From assembly GCF_026212465.1 (NCBI RefSeq), contig NC_080050.1, positions 27,580,070-27,644,069 of the forward strand: a stretch of 64,000 bases of DNA, written 5' to 3'. Within the stretch, counting starts at the first letter, position 1. Each line of letters opens with the position of its first letter. The notes beneath the pieces are model-generated. The model was not told where the DNA came from, made no database searches, and saw nothing but the letters and a program-made list of their open reading frames with translations. Source of the DNA: Amaranthus tricolor. Taxonomy: Eukaryota; Streptophyta; Magnoliopsida; Caryophyllales; Amaranthaceae. The translations under genes and the position numbers were made by a program. This document shows positions 39,101 through 52,614 of this stretch, one piece after another.

Positions 39101-40979
39101 TAAAAGTTTGCAATTTTTTTTCACTCAATCCGAGTTGAATTTGCGCCAACGACGTTGGTTAGAACTTATCAGTGATTATGATTTAGAGATTTCATATCAC
39201 GAAGGCCGTGCGAATGTAGTCGCTGATGCTTTGAGTAGGAAATCGAGGCATTCCGTCTCAGCGTTAATAACCTCTGAGGAATTATGGAAGGAGTTTGGGA
39301 GAATGAACTTGGAGATAATCCAAGAAGGGGAATTGGAAGCCAGGTTGAGTGCCTTGTCTATTCAACCTACCTTTTTCGAAGAGATTATGGCTAAGCAACT
39401 GGAAGACCCAAAGTTCATAAAACTTCGGGAGCAGATCAGTGAAGGGAAAGCTGAAGGTTTTACAATTCATGAGGACGGTAGTCTTCGTTTTAAAGGACGG
39501 TGGTGTGTGCCGGATGGGTGTGACTCCTTGAAGGAAAAATTATTGTACGAAGCTCATTATTCTAGATACTCGGTTCATCCTGGTGGGGATAAGATGTATC
39601 AAGATTTAAAATGCATGTTTTGGTGGTCTGGTATGAAAAAGAATATTGCTGATTTTGTTTCCAAGTGTTTAACGTGTCAAAAGGTTAAGAGTGAACATCG
39701 AAGACCAGCTGGGTTACTGCAACCTCTGGAAGTCCCGGTCTGGAAGTGGGATGACATATCTATGGATTTCGTGTTAGGGTTGCAACGAACTAAGGCTGGT
39801 AATGATACTCTTTGGGTGATTGTGGATAGGCTTACTAAGTCTGCAAGGTTTATTCCGGTGAACTGTAAGTGGGATATGGAACAACTTGCTCGTGCCTATA
39901 TTAGATACGTTGTTCGATATCACGGAATACCTCGTACTATTGTCTCCGATCGTGATACTCGATACTTGTCACATTTTTGGAAGTCATTACAACAGGCTTT
40001 GGGAACCACTCTTCTTCATAGTACGTCTTTTCATCCTATGACGGATGGTCAGACTGAACGTGTCAATCAGATACTAGAAGACATGTTGAGAGCAATAGCC
40101 ATGGAATGGCAAGGTTCATGGGATGAACATTTGGATTTAGTGGAATTCTCTTATAATAACAGTTATCAGGCAACAATTCAAATGGCTCCGTTTGAAGCAC
40201 TTTATGGTCGTAAGTGCCGTAATCCTGTATGTTGGGATGATTTTACTGAATCTGTCACCTTATGACCTGATATGCTTGTGCAAATGACTGAGAAAGTAAA
40301 GTTAATTCGTGATAAAATGAAGGCAGCCCAGGATAGACAAAAATCGTACGCCGATCTCCGACGTCGGCCTGATGAGTACGAAGTGGGCGACAAAGTCCTA
40401 CTCCGTGTGTCTCCGATGAGAGGTGTGGTTCGTTTTGGTGCTCGTGGGAAGTTAAGCCCGCGTTTCATTGGCCCCTATGATATTGTGGAGCGAATTGGGA
40501 AGTTAGCTTACCGGTTAGCGTTACCTAATGCGCTGGGTAAAGTTCATGACGTTTTTCATATCTCCCAGTTAAAACGTTATGTTGCGGCTTCTTCGCATGT
40601 CTTAGACCCGGAACCGTTAGAACTTGATGAAAGCCTCACCTATGAAGAGCAACCTGTTCAGATTTTAGATAGAAAGGTTCGCAGTACTCGGCAAAAAGAT
40701 GTTGCAATGGTTAAGGTTCTATGGTCAAATCATCGGTCACAAGAGGCAACTTGGGAAACAGAAGCTTCAATGCGAGAGAAGTATCCGCATCTTTTTCCTC
40801 AGGTTAGTAAGTTACGGGGACGTAACTTTTTAAGGGGGGTAGGAAGCGGTAGAATTTTGCGCGCTTTGAGGTTTATTTTGATCTATTTCTTTTGTTGTGT
40901 GCTTGTTTTGTCGTTTTTTATGTGTGTGATTGTTGTGTGTTTTGTGTTTGATTGTTGTGTGTTTGTGTTTGTACGTTGA
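36114..40979 (+). pseudogene. Chromovirus gag-pol polyprotein with three in-frame stops
   Basis: A single frame runs from MPPFLKRSVPRGNSDRV to a stop at 40977-40979, broken by TAA at 36495-36497 (Gag), TAG at 39054-39056 (RNase H, where a Trp is usual) and TGA at 40263-40265 (after the integrase core). Domains in order: Gag with zinc knuckle [14 protein letters not shown] (about 37047); protease LFDSGAS; RT with [12 protein letters not shown] and catalytic [11 protein letters not shown]; RNase H ([19 protein letters not shown]); integrase with an H-H-C-C zinc site and D-D-E residues in [16 protein letters not shown] and [10 protein letters not shown]; and a chromodomain (VQILDRKVRSTRQ..MVKVLWSN..EATWE). 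All three stops are single-base changes; no frameshift was found. The last about 35 residues after the chromodomain are an unusual hydrophobic extension (see the PPT finding). Confidence 0.93.
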
Positions 40980-40996
40980 GGTTTTGGGGTCAAAAC

Positions 40997-41013
40997 CTTT
41001 TTAAGGGGGGTAG
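40997..41013 (+). promoter_or_regulatory. Polypurine tract of the chromovirus
   Basis: CTTTTTAAGGGGGGTAG, two bases before the 3' LTR. An identical 17-mer occurs 171 bp upstream at 40826-40842. Confidence 0.85.
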
Positions 41014-41015
41014 TC

Positions 41016-43782
<2,767 letters not shown>

Positions 43783-43786
43783 ACAC

Positions 43787-45253
43787 TGATGTGTATGTTT
43801 TATATATTATGCCCCCATTGTATTTTCATAGCATTTCTTGCGTATTTTTCTCAATTTTCTATTGGTTTTTATGCTTGGTTGGAGTGTTTGTTTCCTATCT
43901 ATTTTGTACAAAGCTCTAATTTTGCTAGGAATCGACTCTTGGAGAGAGATTTGCAAGTTGGAAGGTCATAAGCTACTCAAAGGGTTATTTTTGTGCTGAC
44001 CAGGTCTCATACCCAGGTGGGTTTCCACATACCCGGCCGGGTGAGCCTCTCATACCCGGGTGGGTTTCCACATACCCGACCGGGTTTGCACTTGGCACTT
44101 AGAAGAATTTGAAGATGCCATTTGGAAGTAAAGTTGCCACTCGCACAAGGGTGGGTTTCCACATACCCGGCCGGGTGAGCCTCTCATACCCGGGCGGGTT
44201 TCTAGACACCCGGCCAGGCTTTCATTGAAGATCAAATTGCTCTGCTGTGTACCCGGGCGGGTTTCCACATACCCGACCGGGTTTACTCTTAAACTTAGAA
44301 AATTTTTGGTCTTGAAGATTTAGTTTTGCTTCGCACCCGGCCGGGTTTCCACATACCCGGCCGGGTCCAGCTGTTATTTTTGATAGTAACTTCCCATATC
44401 CTCCGATCTCTTTTAAGGAGGATATAAATAGCTTTAGAGGAAAATTTTTGAGACAATTTTTTTTCTCTGTTTTGAGGGTTTGGTATTGAAGGGATTTTCT
44501 CATATTACTTGCCTTGAGGGATTGTTAATCAATACTTCGACATCGTAATCTTAATTATATTGATGGTATTAGTTTCAATTCTAATTTCTTGTTCTTGTTT
44601 ATTATTGTTATCTTTGAATGCTTGTTTCTCAATTAATTTTGAATTTGATTTTCTCCATGAATTTAATTGTTGAATCTCTTGTTAGTTTTAATATGCTTAG
44701 TGAGTAGTTTTATTTCTAGGGTTTGGTGAAACTATGCAAAAGGTCATGATTCTTGTTTGATTTTAGGATTTAAATTTGGTTTGTCTAGACGATTCAATTG
44801 ATGGGTTTTAGATTGATTGCATGTTTGGCCAATTTGCAAGTTTTATTCGCTCAATTCGATAAGCGAGAGTTGCGAGTTTGAGTGAATGATCTCCTTCTTT
44901 GAAAAATTAAGCTTTAATCGCGATAGCTTATTTTATTGTTTGATTGTCGAATTTGTTTGCGAGAGCAACATCTTCCTTCGCCTATATTCATTCCTATCCC
45001 AATTGTTGTTCATGAATCATGATCGATGCATAGTGAATCCTTTTAGCCCTAGGTTTTTAATTATTGAATTTTATTCATTTCTTGTCTTTTCGTTCTACTT
45101 AGATAAACAAAAATCCAACTTTTGATCGTTAGTAATAGTGAACTTGGTTCAATTTGTGACTTTATTTGTCCTTCCAAAGTGGTTCGACCCTACTTGCCCA
45201 ACTATACTAGTTAGGTGAAATAGGAATTATTTTTGATAGTAAAACGACCTATC
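43787..45253. mobile_element. Solo LTR, about 1.47 kb
   Basis: It begins TGATGTGTATGTTTTATA and ends CGACCTATCA (TG..CA). The 4 bp ACAC precede it (before the later chromovirus insertion) and follow it. Flanking sequence on both sides belongs to copy A of the duplicated module, which defines the empty site. No primer site, polypurine tract or coding region is present. It is probably the product of recombination between the LTRs of a Ty3/gypsy-type element; the clade is not determined. The chromovirus landed exactly at its left edge. Confidence 0.72.
44011..44366. repeat. Six GC-rich hairpin units within the solo LTR
   Basis: Units at about 44011, 44054, 44143, 44187, 44251 and 44334. Each is about 32 bp with the layout ACCCGGGYGGG, TTTCCACATACCC, GRCCGGGT. 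GGGT and ACCC arms around TTCCACAT can pair. The 90-codon minus frame across the units (44222-44503) is a repeat artefact. Confidence 0.82.
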
Positions 45254-45409
45254 AACACTTGGTAGCTATGTCGGCTCGCAAGTGAAGTGATATTTAGTTC
45301 AATAACAGATAAAAGCTTGTGGGGTGAAAAGTAGCTAGTTCAATGCTTGTCACAGCAAACACATACGTTTGCCAAAATTGAGCAGTTTTTTCTTGATTTA
45401 ACTTTAATG
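45254..45409 (+). repeat. Duplicated ATL-upstream module, copy A, second part
   Basis: ACACTTGGTAGCTATGTCGG onward matches ACACTTGATAGCTATGTCAG at 48730 and continues colinearly (ACAGATAAAA..TT, ACAAATAC/ACACATACGTTTGCCAA). It is the rest of copy A, displaced from 31876 by the chromovirus and the solo LTR. Confidence 0.75.
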
Positions 45410-45430
45410 CCATCTAATTAATATTACGAC
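45410..45430 (+). repeat. Duplicated ATL-upstream module, copy B, first 21 bp
   Basis: CCATCTAATTAATATTACGA repeats the beginning of copy A at 31217, showing that the two copies were directly adjacent before the hAT nest inserted. The rest of copy B is at 48408-48960. Confidence 0.7.
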
Positions 45431-46440
45431 TAGGGGTGTACAAAATGAGACCAGATTGATAATTCGGACCGAAATCGGACCTAAACTGGACCGGACCAGT
45501 TGCATCCAGGCCGGGCTTCGGGTCTTACCCGGGCCGTCTCGTTTATTTTTGGGCCCCAGAGCAAAAAATAAAAAGAGCCCCTAAAAACTTAAGGCGTAAC
45601 GAATAATATAATACACATTTTGCTTTTTATTGTTGATATTTAAACTAGTTTATAAAAAAACACTAAAAACTCATACTCTTACTTAGCAAAAAAGTAAGTT
45701 ATGTCTAGAATTAATTTTAATTAATATCACTTATATACATAAAAATAAGCTTTTTCGGCCATAAAAAATTAGGGATCCTGGGCGGTAGCCCTAGAGGTGT
45801 TCATTCGGTTGATCGGGTCGGTTTCGGACATGTGTTATTCGGTTCGGTTGCATTTCAGATCGGTTATTTTTCAGCTGTGTGTTACAACGGGTCACACTCG
45901 GGTCGAGTCGGTTAGTCACGGTTCGGTTAGAGATCGGTTATTCAAGCTATCGGGTTAGCATCAGTTCGGTGTCGGTTGAAGTTCGTGTCGAGTGTCAATC
46001 GGTCTCGGGTTGTCATCGATTACTAATTGGTTCGATTTTTTCGGGTACAGATCGGGTTCGAGCTTTATTTTTCGAGTAGTTATCGGTTACGGATAACTAT
46101 TGATCGGGTCAATATCGAAATAAGTTAATAGTCAGGTTTTTAATTGATGTATGCTCATTTACTTACAAAAAATAATTACCGATTGTTTTATCAGATATAG
46201 CAGATAGGGGTGTCAAACAGGTCGGGTTGGGTCATTTTCAGGTTCGGATCATATAAAAATGGGTCAATAAACCCTTAACCTGAACCTGACCCATTTAATT
46301 AATGGGTCAAAAATTGAAACCCCGACCTGATCTGTAGCAGATCAGATCAACCTGCTAATGACCAATTTAACCTACTTTTTTTTTAGGTCATTAAATTCAT
46401 ATATTTCAGGTCATTTAACCCATTTAACCTTAATTAAAGG

Positions 46441-46550
46441 CTTCCTCTAAAAATAAACGTATGCCACTTAATGCAGCGAGCACACGGTATTCTTTATTAA
46501 AAGGTAAAAGAATAGTTCACTTTGTGCTTACGGCGTGACTGCGTAAGTTG
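46441..46550 (-). ncRNA. U5 snRNA-like gene or pseudogene
   Basis: On the minus strand the sequence has the U5 5' stem-loop: stem ATTCTTT / AAAGAAT around an 11-nt loop TACCTTTTAAT (46496-46506). It is followed by ACCGTGTGCTCGCTG, TTAAGTGGCATACG and an Sm-like site ATTTTTAG (46447-46454). U5 loop I is normally CGCCTTTTACT, so three loop bases differ, including positions I know as almost invariant. Upstream are a TATA-like box and two snRNA upstream sequence elements at the right spacing. The 5' end is estimated from promoter spacing (about 46545). The 3' terminal stem-loop is not evident. It is a diverged U5 copy, probably a pseudogene, with an intact-looking promoter. Confidence 0.7.
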
Positions 46551-46570
46551 GTATGAGATCTGTGGAAGTG

Positions 46571-46583
46571 ATTTAAAGAATTT
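46571..46583 (-). promoter_or_regulatory. TATA-like box of the U5-like gene
   Basis: The minus strand reads AAATTCTTTAAAT, about 26-32 bp downstream of the proximal upstream sequence element and about 26-38 bp before the estimated start. The spacing fits RNA polymerase II-type plant snRNA promoters. Confidence 0.5.
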
Positions 46584-46608
46584 TTCTTTTATTAGTATCT
46601 TTCATAGC

Positions 46609-46619
46609 CGATGTGGGAC
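46609..46619 (-). promoter_or_regulatory. Plant snRNA upstream sequence element (proximal)
   Basis: The minus strand reads GTCCCACATCG, an exact match to the plant USE consensus RTCCCACATCG, about 70 bp before the estimated U5 start. Confidence 0.8.
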
Positions 46620-46667
46620 AACTTCCTTTGTTATTGAAAGTCATCTTCAGCTGACAAATTCCTTAGC

Positions 46668-46678
46668 CGATGTGGGAC
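46668..46678 (-). promoter_or_regulatory. Second upstream sequence element in a 59-bp tandem duplication
   Basis: Identical GTCCCACATCG, 59 bp further upstream. The whole surrounding block (AGCCGATGTGGGACAACTTC ... TCATCTTCAGCTGACAAAT) is tandemly duplicated at 46606-46665 and 46665-46722 with few differences. Confidence 0.78.
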
Positions 46679-47005
46679 AACTTCCTTTCTTATTGAAAGT
46701 CATCTTCAGCTGACAAATCCCTCAATACATGGTAATTGGTATTATCTTAGTTTTACAAAGTATTTGGCAAATGTTGATCCGTCTTAAATTTAATAAATGG
46801 GTTAAAGAGGTTTTTTCGGGTTTAAATATTCAACCAGAACCTAACCCATTTAATAAACAGATCAGGTCGGGTTGACCCATTTAATTAATTGGGTCAAAAA
46901 TCTAAACCCAAACCCGCTAATTTCGAGTCGGTTTCAGATCAGGTTAGCAGGTCGGGTCAGCTTTTGCCAGCCCTAATATTATTAGGCAGATCACTTTATT
47001 TCAAT

Positions 47006-47139
<134 letters not shown>

Positions 47140-47756
47140 TGTATGCAATCTCTTCTGTATAAAACTTGTGTTCTTCCTTTTTCCGTATTATTAGAAAACT
47201 GAAATTGGACTTAATTTGCTAAAATTAGGTGAAAATTTGATTCGGATTTATAACAGTTCGATTTACAATCGGTTCGGGTTTGTATCAGTTCGGGTTAAAA
47301 ACAGTTCGATTAATAATCGATCGGGTTTGTATCAGTTCGGTTTAAAAACAGTTCGATCTTAATCGGTTTTAGTCAGGTTACATTCGGTTACGTGCATAAT
47401 TCGGATCAGATTTGACTCGGGTCGATCACTGTTCAGTTCGGGTAACATCGGTTAAGGTTTGTATGTCGGTTATAAAATTCAGTTGCAGTTCGAGTTCGAT
47501 TTTGCCCTTTTCGGTTATCAAACGGTTCGAGTGAAGTATCGGTTCGGGTAATTGCGGTTCGGTAAACCTAAAAAGCTTATATTTTTTCGGGTCGGATAAT
47601 TTTCGATTCCGGGTCGAATTTTCGGGTCGGGTTTGTTTTGAACAGCTCTAGGTAGCCCGCTTTACCCTTTCTAATCGACGGCCATGGGTCTTACTTATAT
47701 TTCATTCCGGGTTTACTGTCCAATCCGGTCTAAACCCGGAAAAATCTGGGTTAGAC

Positions 47757-47927
<171 letters not shown>

Positions 47928-48273
47928 GAGGAATAATATTTACGATTTTTATGTATATACTTATTTAAAAGGGCTTTTTATTTCTGACACAAAATAATTT
48001 TTTAACTCAAATATTTTAATTTTATAATAATTAATTTTCTAAATATTTTAAAATCTTCCATTTTTTAATTTATTTTTTATATCAAAAATTACTTTCGGTC
48101 TAACCGAGCTAAATCCGGACCGGACTGGGAGAAAACTGGGTTAGACCAGGACCGGACTGGATGGAACCGGTTCGGTCTTCGGTCTTAGAATATTCAAAAT
48201 TCCGTTCTTCCAGTCCAACGGGTTCTAGTCAGTCCGGTCCGAGTTTGAACCGACGAACACCCTTAATTACAGC

Positions 48274-48407
48274 CTGTCTTGTATGAAGCCGTCTCACGGT
48301 GAGACAACCTCGAAATAAGAAGTTTATAAGCTAAAAATTTCCATCATTCGACTATTCCAAGTATGAGCCATGCCTCAGGGTGAGTCCGTCTCGTACAAGA
48401 ATTTGAG
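48274..48407. mobile_element. Small MITE with GTATGARRCCGTCTC ends
   Basis: TCTTGTATGAAGCCGTCTCA at the left faces an inverted GACGGAC..TCTTGTACGAGACGGA at the right (GTCCGTCTCGTACAAGA). TTAATATTA, found before the outer hAT element (45418-45426) and again at 48408-48416, may be its 9-bp target duplication. The family also occurs at 9823-10245. Confidence 0.6.
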
Positions 48408-48960
48408 TTAATATTAACATGTGAAGTCATGACATTTGACAAAGCTCTAAGACCCACCATTTGAAATTTTCCAATAAAATTATTAATTGTATAATTTAGG
48501 AAAAATTGTATGTAAAAGGCCAAACTTTGGTCAAAAATAGTTCATCATGTCTAAATCAAGTATAGTACTCACTAAAATGAACTTTAAACTTAGTTTTCAT
48601 CCAACAAACTGTTACTTGTTGGTTACCTAAACATCAAGTCAATTGGTAATGTGATTATATACGTTTCTCCTTTTCTGATGTGATCATATATATGACTCCC
48701 TTTCTTAATGTCACGATACATGTGACAACACACTTGATAGCTATGTCAGCAAATGACCAAATATACCGTTCACAAATAGATAAAACTTATAGGATAAAAT
48801 CTAATAAAAAATTCATCCTAACAAATACAAGTATACAATACATTTGCCAATATTTGGCATATTTTTTCCACAACATTAAAGTCAATCATATTCTACATAC
48901 ACCACAATATGAGAATTTAAACTCATAATATTATAAAATTTTGAACAATAAATGACAACT
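48408..48960 (+). repeat. Duplicated ATL-upstream module, copy B, main part
   Basis: Colinear with copy A (31217-31876 plus 45254-45409) and immediately upstream of the third ATL gene, so it contains that gene's likely promoter. It lacks the MITE, chromovirus and solo LTR insertions of copy A and so shows the empty sites. Confidence 0.8.
48929..48938 (+). promoter_or_regulatory. Candidate TATA box of the third ATL gene
   Basis: TATTATAAAA lies about 130-138 bp upstream of the start codon at 49067, followed by a CT-rich leader. Position-based inference. Confidence 0.35.
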
Positions 48961-49066
48961 ACTCATATGTTTAATCTTCCTATCTCAACGACTCCGCATC
49001 ACCCACACTTCAATTCCTCTCTTTTATCCTCCCGAAACAATCCTCAATAAGTCCAAACATATTGGC

Positions 49067-50044
49067 ATGCCGCCTAACCAACCCCTCACTAATCCCACCC
49101 TTCTTCATCTAATAACCTTCATAATCACCATTATAATCCTTAATCCATCCATTAAAGCCCAACACTCCCCACCTTCAACCCAAAATTACGGATCGCCTTT
49201 ACCCACCAACGCAATCATCATCGTCATCGTCGTCTGCTCCGTCGGACTAATCACCTGCTACGTCCGCCAATTCACCGCTTGCTGCGATGCCTACCTCTTC
49301 AGCGCCACCGAAGACCAAGGCGTAGTCCGTCGGAGGGAGAATCCTCGTACTGGCGGACTTGACCCTTCTATCCTCGCTTCTATTCCGACGTATTCATTTT
49401 CCGACGTTAAGAATTTGATCAAGAAAACGGCGGTTCTAGAATGCGCCGTTTGCTTAAACGAGTTCGTTGACCAGGAATTATTGCGGGTATTACCTGGATG
49501 TTGCCACGTGTTCCATCCTCATTGTGTCGGACGTTGGCTTGCTTCACACGTCACGTGCCCTGTTTGCAGAGCAAATCTGGAAGTTCAAGTGGATAATCGA
49601 AATCATGATCAGGTAATCCAACAGTTAAATGAGGATGAATTAGAACCGTCTGATCAAATCACACAGGATCATCATCAACATGATGTGATTGTTGATATTG
49701 TAGAAGCCCCTGAAATTACTATAAAAAGCCCAGAAGTGCATGTTAGTAAAGTTATGGGTGAGCGTAGAGGAAAGTTTCCAAGATCACATTCAACGGGTCA
49801 TTCATTGGTGGAAAATAATGAAAGGTTTACGCTAAGGTTACCGGATGAGGTACGGAACAAGTTGGTGAATGTCACTAATTTGACCGGTTTACCAGCTGCA
49901 ATTGTTAGTCCGAAAATCGGGTACCGGTTCAAGAGGAGGAGTACCAGTCTTACTATGATGCCGGGAAAACCGGACCAATGGCGGTTCACCATGAGTCCGC
50001 CTTTTATTTCTCGGTCTGGTTCATCAGAAACGGAGGAATATTTA

Positions 50045-50075
<31 letters not shown>

Positions 50076-50224
50076 GTAATATAATGGGTTTGATTAAAAG
50101 TCCAAAGAGTTTATTAAAATCAATGAAGTCACCAAGAAAATCACCATTGAACCGGGTTTCTCGGTGTGATGATATAGGGGAAAGATCATCGGATAAATTA
50201 TGGCCAAATAATACTAACTCTTAG
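49067..50224 (+). CDS. ATL6/ATL31-like RING-H2 E3 ubiquitin ligase
   Basis: Intronless, 385 residues. Signal peptide at about 1-31, membrane helix at about 48-66, GLD motif (GGLDPSIL, from residue 96). RING-H2 ligands are C126, C129, C145, H147, H150, C153, C164 and C167, with W157; the usual Asp before that Trp region reads GRW. The tail shares RSHSTGHSL, ERFTLRLPDEVRNKL and WRFTMSPPFISR with the gene at 12339, indicating a common ATL6/ATL31-like ancestor. A polyasparagine run (about residues 327-336) comes from an AAT microsatellite at about 50045-50075 and is likely length-polymorphic. The C-terminus SPKSLLKSMKSPRKSPLNRV is basic, as in the other copy. Predicted membrane-bound ubiquitin ligase; substrate unknown. 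Confidence 0.95.
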
Positions 50225-50646
50225 GAATGTTGTTAGTCATTTTGGTGTATATTTATTTGTTTATTTTGATTGTGATTGTTTGGGCGGTTCTTTTGATGAT
50301 TAATTTAGAGTTTACTGTTTTTTTTATTTGTACAGTTTTCAATGTAAATTTTGAATTTTAATATCTCTAAATACGCATCATAAGAAATTATAAGAAATAT
50401 ATAATTAAAATATACATTAAAACGAATCTGACGAAATCTTACATAAATATATTTTATTGTCAATAGATGTATAAAAAATCTTAATCAAAGTTCTCTTTCC
50501 AAAACTGAATATTCTAAATGGGAAGAATATTAGAAAACAAAAAAAGTAACATATTACAATTTATGACAGTTGATTAGCAAGATAAATTGTGCTATTACTT
50601 AGAGCCTTAGTGTTTTTTCATGTATAGAGTTAATAGTATGATATTT
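50225..50646. other. 3' flank of the third ATL gene
   Basis: Probable 3' UTR in the first about 150 bp, then AT-rich sequence up to the target duplication of the Tat-type element. Confidence 0.5.
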
Positions 50647-50651
50647 ACTTG

Positions 50652-51360
50652 TGTTTCGTTGATGAAACGAGGAAGTGCAAAAGACACTTAAAATACCTGG
50701 AGATAGGTGGAAGTGTGGTCAAGAGGAGCGACTTGTGGGAGGAAGTGACTTGAATTCCTGCGAAACAACACGTTAGCCTTGTCCGGGGGGTGATCTCCCG
50801 GAAAACCCCTCCGACGCTCAAGTTAGAACGTGGATATGATAATATGTAGTGAGTGATTATAAATTGAATGCGAGATATTGCGGTGGATGTTACTGAATTT
50901 TGGTAGGCTAATGGAGTTGAAAAGGAAGTAGAGAATAAGTAAGGCTCTTGTAGATTATTTTTTCAGATGTCCCCTCCTCTCTGATGGTTGTCCCTTTTTA
51001 TAATGCTCAAGGAGGAAGTTACATCAGAGAGTGGGAGTTGAAGATCATGGGAGACATGGGTAGTTAGTTCCCATGGAAGAAGGATTACCATGCAATTGAG
51101 GGGAAGTGGGAAGTTACCAAGCAAGGGGAACCATGTATTGTGGTAGAGTGGGGAAGTGAGTCAACTTGATGGTCATTCCCTTATGGGAAGTTAGGGTTTT
51201 TAAAGATACTTGGCCCACGGGCCATTCAAGGAAGATGGGAAATCCAGAAAAAGCCCGTTGACCGAAAGTCAAAGTCAACACAAAAGGTCAAAGGGTATTT
51301 AAGTAATATGACGTTAATAATTTAAATAAATGAATAAATTAAATAAATGATACCATAACA
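50652..51360 (-). repeat. 3' LTR of the Tat-type element
   Basis: Pairs with 62602-63309. The + strand begins TGTTTCGTTGATGAAACGAG, itself containing the palindrome TTTCGTTGATGAAACGA-like core. Confidence 0.95.
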
Positions 51361-51370
51361 GTTAGCCCCA
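51361..51370 (-). promoter_or_regulatory. Polypurine tract of the Tat-type element
   Basis: The minus strand reads GTGGGGCTAAC just before the 3' LTR. Confidence 0.6.
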
Positions 51371-51758
51371 CGCACGAAGAATGATATGAGACAGGCAATC
51401 TTGATGAATCGAAGAATCTTTCTTCGTGTGGAAATAGCAACCGTCAATTGATAAATTCTCTGGAAGATCCTGAAAATTGGATTTGCAAGCTTCAAATCGA
51501 CTACTCATATGCCGAATTCCGAGTTGTAACGGAGAAGTTATAGCCTTTTCAAAATAGCCGCAGGAGATGCTTCAAAAAGGAAAGATGATAAACATCAAAT
51601 AAGCCGCGGCTTCCAGCGTGCCGCGGAATATCTTTGGCTGCCCCTTTTCATTTATCAGCAGAAGAATAGATGCAGGAGTCGGATCCTGATACGTGCCCAA
51701 CTGATGTCGCGGAAGCCTCAATACTTAGAATATTTTTGAATAAGGAAGCCCCCAAAGA

Positions 51759-52540
51759 GGGTCCGACTTATCGACCGCACGGATCTCCAAGGGCCTGGAT
51801 ATCTTTGAACGAGAACACCATCAAGGCGGGTCCGACTTATAGACCCTACGGACAGGATGCTGGTTTGACCTGATCTACCTTCCTTTTCATCAATGCTTCG
51901 AGCCGGAGAGTAGAGGGAAAACATGATACCGCGGCATAATTGAGCTGACCCACTAGTTAAAATGAGCCATATGTATGGAAGACACGGCTTGAATATATAC
52001 TTTGATTTTTATTCTTCATTGAGGTACTTAAGGGGGTCCGACTTATGGATGTGGCGGGGAAGTCGTTTTGAATTTCTTTGATCTGACATGCCCCCCCCTT
52101 TTTCCTTCAAAGATGCGGAAAGATTTTGTAATTCTATGTCACGGATGATACTAAAAATACGGAAGCATCTCTCCCATACTTAGAATTTTTCACCTTAACT
52201 GGGACCATTTGGGGGTCCGACTTATCGACCATGCGGACATCCCAATACTTGAAATAATTCGTATTCGTTCTGGAGTGTAATTCAGGGTCCGACTTGTCGA
52301 ACCTACGGTTTTAACAGAATTTTTATAACATAGAACTATTGCTATTTTACCCCATCCTGATAGTTCGACTTATCGAACACACGGTCATAACCAAGATTTG
52401 ATACTTGGAAAATATTTTCGATACTTCCCTTCATGAGGGTTCCGACTAATCGACTTCTCGGATGTCATGTAAAAATACTTGACAAATTATTTGGCGTTTG
52501 CCCTCTTATTGGGGGTCCGACTTATCGACTCCCCGGTTTA
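51759..52540. repeat. Array of GGGTCCGACTTATCGA repeats, left of the antisense gene
   Basis: Eight units start near 51759, 51828, 52034, 52213, 52285, 52361, 52437 and 52513. Each is GGGTCCGACTTATCGAC followed by a variable 6 bp and CGG. The last five are about 76 bp apart. The same motif in the same orientation forms the second array at 56216-56780. Confidence 0.88.
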
Positions 52541-52603
52541 AGTTTTGGACACCTCCTTTCGTTCAAAAGAGGTCTAAATCCGATGTTTTCAGCATTTATT
52601 GCT

Positions 52604-52614
52604 GCAATAAATAG
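52604..52614 (+). promoter_or_regulatory. Candidate TATA box of the antisense gene
   Basis: CAATAAATAGG lies just after the left repeat array, followed about 70 bp later by a GA-rich leader (AGAAAGAGAAAGTAGAGAGA). The leader before the coding start is over 600 bp and contains short upstream ORFs, for example the 21-codon one from 52973. Inference. Confidence 0.35.

Larger units (their letters stand above)
46205..46975. mobile_element. Inner hAT-like element carrying a U5-like snRNA gene
   Basis: Left end TAGGGGTGTCAAAC; right end an inverted counterpart (TTTTGCCAGCCCTA). Both flanks inside the ends are GGGTCGGGTTGACCCATTTAAT-type repeats facing each other. No clear 8-bp duplication was found. 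The centre (about 46441-46740) is unrelated to these repeats and holds the snRNA cassette. Confidence 0.6.

Noticed and set aside
44222..44503. 93-codon minus-strand frame rich in GRVCGNP
   Set aside because: It is encoded by the GC-rich hairpin units of the solo LTR; no conserved domain.
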